Positions 22,770 to 31,419 of a stretch of 47,160 nt of DNA are shown piece after piece. Source of the DNA: Cellulophaga sp. Its GTDB lineage: Bacteria > Bacteroidota > Bacteroidia > Flavobacteriales > Flavobacteriaceae. Within the stretch, counting starts at the first letter, position 1; each line of letters opens with the position of its first letter. The DNA lies in the NCBI GenBank assembly GCA_030731855.1, contig JANQTG010000118.1, positions 1 to 47,160 of the forward strand, written 5' to 3'. The notes beneath the pieces are model-generated. The model saw only the letters and a program-made list of their open reading frames with translations. It was not told where the DNA came from and searched no databases. Both the position numbers and the translations under genes were made by a program.

Positions 22770-22911
22770 TTTTAATTGCTGTAAAAATAATAATCTTAAG
22801 TTTTAGTACCTCCTAAAATTACGTTAAGCTATTGTTGTAAATAAAAGTAAATATAACCATATTCCTATTGACTTTTTATGTTTAAATTTATGCGATACAA
22901 ATCTAAAAAGA

Positions 22912-25368
22912 ATGAAAAAAATTTTACTCCTGATAGGACTTATTTCCTACACATTTAGCAATTCGCAAAACATAAAATCGCCATCAGAATTTTTAGGCTA
23001 CGAACTAGGTGCCGAATTTTCAAGACACCATGAAGTGGTTGATTATTACCAATATTTAGCTGCTACAGTTCCAGATCAAGTACAATTGGTTACGTATGGA
23101 AAAACTAATGAAAGAAGACCTCTAATTCTGGCCTATGTTTCTAGCTCAGAAAATATTAAGAATTTAGAAAGCATAAGAACTGAACATTTAAAAAATACCG
23201 TAGGTGAAGGCAGTCCGAACAAAGCGATTGTTTGGTTGAGTTACAACGTGCATGGTAACGAAAGCGTAAGTACCGAAGCTTCTATGCAAAGTATTTATGA
23301 ACTCTTAACGAATAGAAAAGAGTTGTTAGAAAATACGGTGGTTATTATAGATCCGTGTATCAACCCTGATGGTAGAGACCGTTACGTGAACTGGTATAAC
23401 GAAAACAAAAACACGCCTTACAATGTAGATCCAAATAGTAAAGAACATAACGAAGGTTGGTTAAGTGGCAGAGCCAATCATTATATGTTCGATTTGAATA
23501 GAGATTGGGCGTGGCTAACGCAAGTAGAAAGCCAGCAACGTTTAAAAGTGTACAATACTTGGTTGCCACATGTTCACGTAGATTTTCATGAACAAGGGGT
23601 TGATTCTCCGTATTATTTTGCACCTGCGGCAGAACCTTACCACGAAGTAATCACCAAATTTCAACGCGATTTTCAGATAACTATAGGTAAAAATCATGCT
23701 AAATATTTTGATAAAAACGGCTGGTTTTATTTCACCAAAGAAGTTTTTGATTTGTTTTATCCTAGCTATGGTGATACTTACCCATTATATAATGGTGCTA
23801 TTGGTATGACCTATGAACAAGGTGGAAGCGGACGAGCTGGTTTAGGTGTTTTAACAAGAATTGGCGATACACTTACTTTAAAAGACAGAATTGCGCACCA
23901 CTTTACAACCGGAATTTCTACCGTAGAAGTTGCCGCAGCGAATGCACAAAAATTAAATGATGAGTTTAAAAAATTCTACACCGATAAAAATCACACCTAC
24001 AAAAGCTTTGTTTTAAGCGGTAATCCAGATAAATTAAAAGCCTTAACCAACCTATTAGCCTTACACGAGATTGAATATGGTTGGGCTAATGGCCAAAGTG
24101 TAAAAGGATTTGATTATTCGTCTGGAAAAATAAAAAGCTTAAAAACGGACGCACAATCTTTAGTAATTTCTACCGACCAAACTAAAGGAACTTTAGCACA
24201 CGTTTTATTTGAACCTAATGCAAAACTCAGTGATTCTTTAACCTATGATATTACGGCTTGGTCTTTACCGTATGCCTACGGTTTAGAAGCTATAGCCTCA
24301 GAAACAAAAATAGCATCGAGCGTTGAAAATGACAAAACTGTTTCGGTACAAAATAATATTTCAGATAACACTTACGCGTATTTAACTGGCTGGAATAGTA
24401 TGCAAGATGCGCGATTTTTAGCAGATTTGTTGAAAGAAAATATAAAAGTGCGCCACACTCAAAAGGCATTTACTTTAGAGGGCAAAAAGTACGAAAGAGG
24501 CAGTTTAATTATTACCAAATCTGACAATAGAAATAAAAAAGATTTTATTGAAAAACTTAAAAGTATTTCTTTAGAACATCAAATAGCACTTATACCAACT
24601 TCAACAGGGTTTGTAGATAAAGGAAACGATTTTGGGTCGAGCAGTGTTAGTATGATTAAAAAACCTAAAGTAGCCGTTTTATCAGGAGAACCAACAAGCA
24701 CCTTACAGTTTGGTGAAATTTGGCACTTTTTCGAACAACAATTACAATACCCTGTCACTATTTTGCACGATTCAAAATTATATGCTACTGATTTAGACGC
24801 ATACGATATTTTAGTTTTACCCGATGGTTGGTACGGAAGCTTTTTAGATAGCGCAAAACAAAAAGAACTTAAAAAATGGGTTAAAAATGGCGGTAAATTA
24901 ATTGCCATGGGTGGTGCTATTAATGGTTTGGAAGGTGAAGATGGTTTTGCTATTAAAACTAAAAAAGTAGAAAAAGATAGCACAAGAACAACAGCCTTAC
25001 AAACCTACGACGAATCTGAGAGAGAAGGCATTAAAAACTTGATTACGGGTGCAATTTTTAAACTAAAGGTAGATAATACAAATCCTTTAGCGTATGGATA
25101 CAACGACAGTTATTTTACCCTAAAATTAGGAAGTGATAGTTTTGACTATTTAAAAGACGGTACGGTGGCCTATTTAGAAAAAAATACCCAACCTGTAGCT
25201 GGCTTTGCGGGTAGTGAAGCTAAAAAGCAAATAGCAGAAACTATGATTTTTGGTGTTGAAGACTCTGGTCGTGGGCAGGTAATTTACATGGTAGACAACC
25301 CCTTGTTTAGAGGTTTTTGGGAAAATGGGAAGCTGTTTTTTGTGAATGCGTTGTTTATGGTAGATTAA
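22912..25368 (+). CDS. Secreted M14-family zinc carboxypeptidase
   Basis: Signal peptide; YNVHGNE Zn motif, FDLNRDW, HVDFHEQG, GMTYEQGG. Confidence 0.9.
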   Translation: MKKILLLIGLISYTFSNSQNIKSPSEFLGYELGAEFSRHHEVVDYYQYLAATVPDQVQLVTYGKTNERRPLILAYVSSSENIKNLESIRTEHLKNTVGEGSPNKAIVWLSYNVHGNESVSTEASMQSIYELLTNRKELLENTVVIIDPCINPDGRDRYVNWYNENKNTPYNVDPNSKEHNEGWLSGRANHYMFDLNRDWAWLTQVESQQRLKVYNTWLPHVHVDFHEQGVDSPYYFAPAAEPYHEVITKFQRDFQITIGKNHAKYFDKNGWFYFTKEVFDLFYPSYGDTYPLYNGAIGMTYEQGGSGRAGLGVLTRIGDTLTLKDRIAHHFTTGISTVEVAAANAQKLNDEFKKFYTDKNHTYKSFVLSGNPDKLKALTNLLALHEIEYGWANGQSVKGFDYSSGKIKSLKTDAQSLVISTDQTKGTLAHVLFEPNAKLSDSLTYDITAWSLPYAYGLEAIASETKIASSVENDKTVSVQNNISDNTYAYLTGWNSMQDARFLADLLKENIKVRHTQKAFTLEGKKYERGSLIITKSDNRNKKDFIEKLKSISLEHQIALIPTSTGFVDKGNDFGSSSVSMIKKPKVAVLSGEPTSTLQFGEIWHFFEQQLQYPVTILHDSKLYATDLDAYDILVLPDGWYGSFLDSAKQKELKKWVKNGGKLIAMGGAINGLEGEDGFAIKTKKVEKDSTRTTALQTYDESEREGIKNLITGAIFKLKVDNTNPLAYGYNDSYFTLKLGSDSFDYLKDGTVAYLEKNTQPVAGFAGSEAKKQIAETMIFGVEDSGRGQVIYMVDNPLFRGFWENGKLFFVNALFMVD

Positions 25369-25414
25369 AAAAATAAATAGATCGTCAAAGATTGTTAATT
25401 TTTAAAATAAAATT

Positions 25415-25768
25415 ATGACAGCTACTATAATTGATAGAGCGATACTTAGAAATGATCCATTTTTTGAAATCATAATTTACAAAGATAGTTTTGAAATTAA
25501 AGATGAAAAAGATAAAGATGCGACTGGTATTTATTCTTTTACTCAATTAAAAAATATTGAAGTAAAAAAAGCACAAACTTTCTGGTTATCCACAATATTT
25601 TTTACTGTAATCGATTTTATAATTGGGACTTCAGCAACTGGAATAATGAAATTAAAAGATAGAATATGCATGTCACATATGAATCGAGAAATTGTTATTT
25701 TATTAGATAATTGTGATGTAAACAAAGCAAAACAGTTAGTTTTAAAAATTCGAAACGCGAAAGTTTAA
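25415..25768 (+). CDS. Hypothetical protein with a hydrophobic segment (possibly PH-like)
   Basis: Open frame with ATG start; DSFEIKDEKDKDATGIYSFTQLKNIEVKKA is reminiscent of bacterial PH-like domains; weak. Confidence 0.6.
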   Translation: MTATIIDRAILRNDPFFEIIIYKDSFEIKDEKDKDATGIYSFTQLKNIEVKKAQTFWLSTIFFTVIDFIIGTSATGIMKLKDRICMSHMNREIVILLDNCDVNKAKQLVLKIRNAKV

Positions 25769-25801
25769 AATCTATATGTGATTAAACAAATCTTTTTTTA
25801 A

Positions 25802-25897
25802 ATGAAAACATTAAATAAACCTAATCTAAAAATCTCTGGAATTGTTTTGGCTATTATATTTATCAGCTTATTACTTTTTAGAATTTTATTCGCCTAA
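25802..25897 (+). CDS. Possible 31-aa single-TM small protein
   Basis: ATG...TAA, MKTLNKPNLKISGIVLAIIFISLLLFRILFA; below the ORF-track cutoff. Confidence 0.4.
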   Translation: MKTLNKPNLKISGIVLAIIFISLLLFRILFA

Positions 25898-25957
25898 GAG
25901 ACTCAAAAAAATAGGAAAATTCACAGTGTAGTAAACACAAAAAATAGTGTTTTAAAA

Positions 25958-27055
25958 ATGAAAAAAAATATTTTAGCATTACTTTTAGTTGTCTTTCCAA
26001 TATGTTTAACTGCGCAAAAATCAGAAATTAAATTTTTAGACGAACTTTCTAAAGAACCTATTATAGGATTACAAATTTTCTCAGAAAATGGAAGCTTTAT
26101 TAGCAATACAAATGCAAAGGGTTTAGTGGTATTTGATGTTGAAATTTTAAAACAAGGTGGCGTAAAAAGTATCATAGCCTATAATACGGAATACGTTTCG
26201 TCAGAATATAAGGTAAGCGAAATTCCTGCAATAATTTATTTGAAAAAAAATGAAACCATACAATTAGATGACGTGACTGTTACGGCTACTAACTTGAGTG
26301 AGTATTTTACGGTAAAGGCTTATTTTAGAAGTTGGAAATTAAAAGATGGAGCACTTATAAAATATGGGGATGGCTTGGTAAATTACCATGTACCGTATGC
26401 AGAAGCGAAAGACAATTTTAATAATGACGTAAAAAGCTATTTTTGTACCTATAGAACTTTTAATGCAGAAAGCGTTAAACAAAAATCGAGAGTTATTAGT
26501 ATTTCTTTTGCAGATGACTATTTAAACGTTTCGCGCATTCCACAAAATGATGGGTTGAAAAATAGACCTAATTTTAAAGTAGCTTTAGTTAACGAATCTT
26601 TTGGTACCATTTCCGAAGATGGTAACGAAGTAGGCTATGTTACTTTTGACAAAAACAACAATGCTACTGAAATTATTACTAAACGTGAATTTGATGAAGA
26701 AACGTCTAAAAAAATACTATTTTGGAAGATTTCTGGAAAAAGCACCGTAATTGAAAAATGGACTGGTGAGGGTAGTACTAGACATCCTACCTATTTATTC
26801 AGTAATTCGAAGAAAGCTATTAAAGTGAAAGGTGAGTATAATTATATTGAAACGGTTACTGAAATTTTTATAGATAATACTATTATTGATGGAGCTTTAA
26901 AAGCTGAAAATTCTAAAAAATACATAGATCAAGATCGAAGTTATTATAAGGCCAATTTCTGGGAGGACTTATTAAAAAAGCATTCACTACCCAGTGAAAT
27001 TAAAGCCCAATTAACTACTGTAAATGAAAATAAAAATACGTTTAAATCAGACTAA
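25958..27055 (+). CDS. Secreted hypothetical protein with carboxypeptidase-regulatory-like N-terminal domain
   Basis: Signal peptide MKKNILALLLVVFPICLTAQ; KFLDELSKEPIIGLQIFSENGSFISNTNAKGLVVFDV...LDDVTVTA. Confidence 0.65.
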   Translation: MKKNILALLLVVFPICLTAQKSEIKFLDELSKEPIIGLQIFSENGSFISNTNAKGLVVFDVEILKQGGVKSIIAYNTEYVSSEYKVSEIPAIIYLKKNETIQLDDVTVTATNLSEYFTVKAYFRSWKLKDGALIKYGDGLVNYHVPYAEAKDNFNNDVKSYFCTYRTFNAESVKQKSRVISISFADDYLNVSRIPQNDGLKNRPNFKVALVNESFGTISEDGNEVGYVTFDKNNNATEIITKREFDEETSKKILFWKISGKSTVIEKWTGEGSTRHPTYLFSNSKKAIKVKGEYNYIETVTEIFIDNTIIDGALKAENSKKYIDQDRSYYKANFWEDLLKKHSLPSEIKAQLTTVNENKNTFKSD

Positions 27056-27083
27056 TACTAACTGAATTTAAGTCCAAAACTTT

Positions 27084-27121
27084 ACATAAAAAGCTAACTC
27101 TCTCGGGTTAGCTTTTTATGT
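27084..27121. terminator. Bidirectional terminator between convergent genes
   Basis: Perfect 15-bp stem acataaaaagctaac / gttagctttttatgt with 8-nt loop. Confidence 0.85.
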
Positions 27122-27141
27122 ATAAATTATTATAATAGACA

Positions 27142-28713
27142 CTATTTAGCCACATTCACAGCTCTTGTTTCTCTGATGACCGTTACTTTAACCTGACCTG
27201 GATAAGTCATATCTGTCTGAATTTTTTGAGAAATTTCAAAAGATAATTGTGCTGCTTTGTCATCGCTTACTTTTTCGCTTTCGACCATTACTCTTAACTC
27301 TCTACCAGCCTGAATTGCATACGCTTTTTGTACGCCGCCAAAACCAAAAGCAATATCTTCTAGATCCTTTAAACGTTGAATATAAGAATCTAATACTTGG
27401 CGTCTGGCTCCAGGTCTTGCTCCACTAATAGCATCACAAACCTGTACGATAGGTGAAATTAAAAACTTCATTTCAATTTCATCATGGTGAGCACCTATAG
27501 CGTTGCAAACTTCTGGTTTTTCACCAAACTTCTCTGCCCATTGCATTCCTAAAATAGCATGAGGCGTTTCCATTTCTGATTCTGTATTCGGCACTTTACC
27601 AATATCATGTAATAAACCTGCTCTTTTTGCCATTTTAACATTTAAGCCAAGTTCTGCCGCCATAACACCACACAGTTTTGCTACCTCGCGCGAGTGTTGT
27701 AATAAATTTTGTCCGTAAGATGAGCGGTATTTCATTCTACCAACTGCACGTATTAATTCGGGGTGCAATCCGTGAATACCTAAATCGATAACCGTACGCT
27801 TACCAATTTCTATAATTTCTTGTTCTATTTGTTTCTCGGTCTTTTTTACAATCTCTTCAATCCTAGCTGGGTGTATTCTACCATCCGTTACTAATTTGTG
27901 TAATGACAAACGAGCAACTTCTCTTCGAACAGAATCGAAACAAGATAAAATAATCGCTTCTGGAGTATCATCCACTACAATTTCTACTCCTGTAGCGGCT
28001 TCTAAAGCACGAATATTACGACCTTCTCTGCCAATAATTCTACCTTTTACATCATCGGATTCCAAGTTAAAAACAGAAACACAATTTTCTACTGCCTCTT
28101 CTGTACCAATACGTTGTATGGTATTTATGATGATTTTTTTAGCTTCTTGTTGTGCCGTTAATTTAGCTTCTTCCATGGTCGTTTGCATGTAAGACATTGC
28201 ATCGGACTTGGCGGTTTCTTTTAATGATTCTAGCAATTGAGATTTTGCATCCTCTGCAGACAAACCAGAAATAACTTCTAGCTGCTGTACTTGGTTTTTG
28301 TGAAGCTTATCTAATTCTGACTGTTTCTTTTCGAAAAATTCGCTTCTATAATCAACTTCTTTTATTTTTTCTTCAAGCTGGTCGCTAAGCTTCTTATTTA
28401 TTGCCAGTTCACTACTCACTTGGGACTCTTTATCTCTAGTCCTTTTTTCGGCTTCAGCTATTTTTTTATCCTTAGCATTTATAACTTTTTCGTGCTCTTC
28501 TTTTAATTCTAAAAACTTTTCTTTGGCTTGATAAATTTTATCTTTTTTTATGTTTTCGCCTTCTATATTAGCTTCTTTTACAATGCTTTCCGCTTCTTTT
28601 TTTGCGTTTAATATGGTTTTAGAGGCTTTCCCTTTTTCCATGAATTTAGCTATAGCAAAACCTACTGCTAGACCTACCACTATTGCTATTACTCCTATTG
28701 TTGTACTATCCAT
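27142..28713 (-). CDS. rny: Ribonuclease Y
   Basis: N-terminal TM, coiled coil, KH ([21 protein letters not shown]), HD ([14 protein letters not shown]), C-terminal [12 protein letters not shown]. Confidence 0.98.
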   Translation of the reverse strand: MDSTTIGVIAIVVGLAVGFAIAKFMEKGKASKTILNAKKEAESIVKEANIEGENIKKDKIYQAKEKFLELKEEHEKVINAKDKKIAEAEKRTRDKESQVSSELAINKKLSDQLEEKIKEVDYRSEFFEKKQSELDKLHKNQVQQLEVISGLSAEDAKSQLLESLKETAKSDAMSYMQTTMEEAKLTAQQEAKKIIINTIQRIGTEEAVENCVSVFNLESDDVKGRIIGREGRNIRALEAATGVEIVVDDTPEAIILSCFDSVRREVARLSLHKLVTDGRIHPARIEEIVKKTEKQIEQEIIEIGKRTVIDLGIHGLHPELIRAVGRMKYRSSYGQNLLQHSREVAKLCGVMAAELGLNVKMAKRAGLLHDIGKVPNTESEMETPHAILGMQWAEKFGEKPEVCNAIGAHHDEIEMKFLISPIVQVCDAISGARPGARRQVLDSYIQRLKDLEDIAFGFGGVQKAYAIQAGRELRVMVESEKVSDDKAAQLSFEISQKIQTDMTYPGQVKVTVIRETRAVNVAK

Positions 28714-28737
28714 AATTTTAACTATTTAAATAAAAAA

Positions 28738-28902
28738 ACCCACATTGGGTCGAAGTTTTGTACAAACTCCAAAAAAACAGGTTTAGGGCTAACAGATTGC
28801 TCAAGGATCCTATTTAAAAACAAGGCCTGCTTTTACCATCTAAACTCACCCTTTTCAAACAATTTAACGTTGAGTTTGTCAAAAATAATTACCAATGTGG
28901 GT
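28738..28902 (-). ncRNA. ssrS: Probable 6S RNA
   Basis: Intergenic zapA-rny position; 11-bp closing stem (28738-28748 with 28892-28902); second 8-bp stem acaaactc/gagtttgt (28762-28769 with 28872-28879); U-run at the 3' end on the minus strand; about 165 nt. Confidence 0.7.
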
Positions 28903-28931
28903 AGTAATGTATGTATTTTAAAGAACGTTTT

Positions 28932-29234
28932 TTACTCTATTTTAACAGCTAGCTTTTGTGATACTAAATCGTCTAATGCCTTTAACCTTGCTGTTACCTC
29001 AGTTGTATCTTCCATTTGTTCAATGCTTTTTTGCTCAATTTTTGAAGCAAATTGCAAAGCACACATCGCTAACACATCTTGTTTGTCACGAACGGCATAG
29101 TTTTTTTCAAAATTCTTGGCAAGCTGCTCAATATTTTTTGCAGCTTTACGTAAGCCTTCCTCTTGCTTAGGGTCTATCGTCAAAGGATAAACTCTGTCTG
29201 CAATTGAAAGTTTTATTTTGAGTTTTTCTGACAT
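28932..29234 (-). CDS. zapA: Cell division protein ZapA
   Basis: LKIKLSIADRVYPLTIDPKQEEGLRKAAKNIEQLAKNFEK...VLAMCALQFA. Confidence 0.9.
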   Translation of the reverse strand: MSEKLKIKLSIADRVYPLTIDPKQEEGLRKAAKNIEQLAKNFEKNYAVRDKQDVLAMCALQFASKIEQKSIEQMEDTTEVTARLKALDDLVSQKLAVKIE

Positions 29235-29247
29235 TATTTTTAAACTA

Positions 29248-29538
29248 TTATTCAGATAATTGTGCTATACAATGATCTAAATCTCTAATTAACGTATTTA
29301 TTTTAAGCTTTGCTTCGGTTTTATTTGTATTACCACCCAACATAGCACTTGCGGTCTTAAGAGAATTGTACTTTTCTTCCCAAACAAGTAACGAATTTTT
29401 AGCACTATTATGGTTTTTTTGAACCTCTAATAGTTCTTCTTCTAACGCTATTTTGGCTTGCTGTAATTGCCCAATTCGGTGCAACAACTTACTAACTTTG
29501 TTTTCTAAAGAGTCTACTATTTCTACTAATTCGCTCAT
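29248..29538 (-). CDS. Small coiled-coil protein encoded directly upstream of zapA
   Basis: MSELVEIVDSLENKVSKLLHRIGQLQQAKIALEEELLEVQKNH, heptad-like; 13 nt gap to zapA; start chosen at the second Met. Confidence 0.8.
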   Translation of the reverse strand: MSELVEIVDSLENKVSKLLHRIGQLQQAKIALEEELLEVQKNHNSAKNSLLVWEEKYNSLKTASAMLGGNTNKTEAKLKINTLIRDLDHCIAQLSE

Positions 29539-29727
29539 GTGCAAACGCTAATGCATTTTACACAAAGTTAACATTCATTATAAGACTACCCAATACTTTT
29601 TAAAATATTATTTAACTAAATTTTTATTGGCTTCAAAATTACTATTTAAAATCAGCTTTTTTATGTTATCAATATTTTTAAATTTCAAAATGTATTAATT
29701 ACTTTCGTAGCCCAAGTATGTATTGTT

Positions 29728-31419
29728 ATGAAAAAAGCCTTATTCGGTTTATTGTTACTTTGTTTGAACACTATTAATGCCCAAAATAATTACCCCCAAG
29801 ACGCCTTTAGATCTCCGCTAGATATTCCATTGATTTTATCTGGGAGCTTTGGCGAGTTACGCAGTAATCATTTTCATTCTGGTATCGATATAAAAACGCA
29901 ACAGCGCGAAGGCTTAAAAACGTATGCTATTGCCGATGGTACCATCACAAGAATAAAGGTATCGGTGTGGGGTTATGGCAAAGTAATTTATATTGCTCAT
30001 CCTAATGGATATACTTCTGTATATGGGCATCTACAAAAATTTTCTCCGAAAATCGAAGCATACATCAACAAATTGCAATACGAAAAAGAATCTTTTGAGG
30101 TAGAAACGTTTCCTAATTTTGGTGAATTAACGGTCGAAAAAGGAGAAATTATTGCTTTTACAGGAAATACTGGTGGTTCTTCTGGTCCGCATTTACATTT
30201 TGAAATCAGAGATAGTGCTTCTGAAAAACCTACCAATCCGTTATTATATGGTTATGATGTTAAAGATGCTACCGATCCTGTTTTGGCTAATTTATTTGTA
30301 TATCCCTTAACCGAAAAAAGCACCGTTAACCAAAGCAACAATAAAGTACAACTTAGGTTTTCTAAACAAAAAGATGGTAGTTTTTTAGCCGATAAAGTGT
30401 ACGCTTCAGGAACTATTGGTTTCGGAATTAATGCTTTTGACAGACAAGATTTAGCTACAAATCAAAACGGACTTTATAAAGTACAACAAACGGTGAACGG
30501 AAAAATATATACTGAGTATGACCTAGAAACTTTTTCATTTGGTGAAACTAGATACATTAATACGTTTATAGATTACGAGCATTTTGCTAGAAACAGACAA
30601 AGAATTCAACGTCTATACAAAACCCCTTCAAACGAATTAAGTATTTACAAAGAATTATATAATGATGGCAAAATTGATATTTCGGATGGTTTAAGTTATA
30701 CCGTAGAAATAACCCTGAAGGACATTAAGAATAACACGACTAAAGTGGTGATCCCTATAGAAGGGAAAATCCAAGAAACAAAAATTTTAAAAGACAATAA
30801 GAAAACAGCTAATTTTTTAATTGCTAAAAAACCGAACAGTTATAACTTAGGGGTTGCACAGGTATATTTCCCCGCAAACACTTTTTATGAAGATTTTTAT
30901 ATCGATTTAAAAGAAGGAGATGAAACTGTTACTATTCACAACAGCACTGTACCAGCGCATCAAAATTTCACCATCACTTTTGACACCTCAACATACAAAC
31001 AAGAAGATTTGAGTCAACTTTTTATTGCTCGTTTAGACAGCAAATTAAATCCTGATTATAATTCCACTTACAAAAGAGGAAATACTTTTTCTACCAGAAC
31101 AAGAAACTTAGGTACGTATACTTTGGCAAAAGATTCTGTTGCACCCACTATCCGAGCCAATAATTTTAAAGAAAAACAATGGCTAAGTAATTATAGCTAC
31201 TTAAGTTTAACCATTACAGATGATTTAAGTGGTGTTGATACCTACAGAGCTACCCTAAATGGTAAATGGATTTTGATGGAATACGAACCTAAAAAAAATT
31301 TACTTATCTATAATTTTGATAATGATGTGGTCTTTGAAAAAGAATACAATCTTGAGCTTATTGTAACTGATAATGTTGGGAATAGTAGTACCTTTAAGAG
31401 TACTTTCTTTAGAAAATAG
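29728..31419 (+). CDS. M23-family metallopeptidase
   Basis: Signal peptide; GSFGELRSNHFHSGIDIKT, VYGHL, GGSSGPHLHFEIRD. Confidence 0.92.
   Translation: MKKALFGLLLLCLNTINAQNNYPQDAFRSPLDIPLILSGSFGELRSNHFHSGIDIKTQQREGLKTYAIADGTITRIKVSVWGYGKVIYIAHPNGYTSVYGHLQKFSPKIEAYINKLQYEKESFEVETFPNFGELTVEKGEIIAFTGNTGGSSGPHLHFEIRDSASEKPTNPLLYGYDVKDATDPVLANLFVYPLTEKSTVNQSNNKVQLRFSKQKDGSFLADKVYASGTIGFGINAFDRQDLATNQNGLYKVQQTVNGKIYTEYDLETFSFGETRYINTFIDYEHFARNRQRIQRLYKTPSNELSIYKELYNDGKIDISDGLSYTVEITLKDIKNNTTKVVIPIEGKIQETKILKDNKKTANFLIAKKPNSYNLGVAQVYFPANTFYEDFYIDLKEGDETVTIHNSTVPAHQNFTITFDTSTYKQEDLSQLFIARLDSKLNPDYNSTYKRGNTFSTRTRNLGTYTLAKDSVAPTIRANNFKEKQWLSNYSYLSLTITDDLSGVDTYRATLNGKWILMEYEPKKNLLIYNFDNDVVFEKEYNLELIVTDNVGNSSTFKSTFFRK

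Noticed and set aside
23360-24983. Minus-strand ORFs within the M14 peptidase gene
   Set aside because: Antisense shadows of a conserved coding sequence with no supporting motifs
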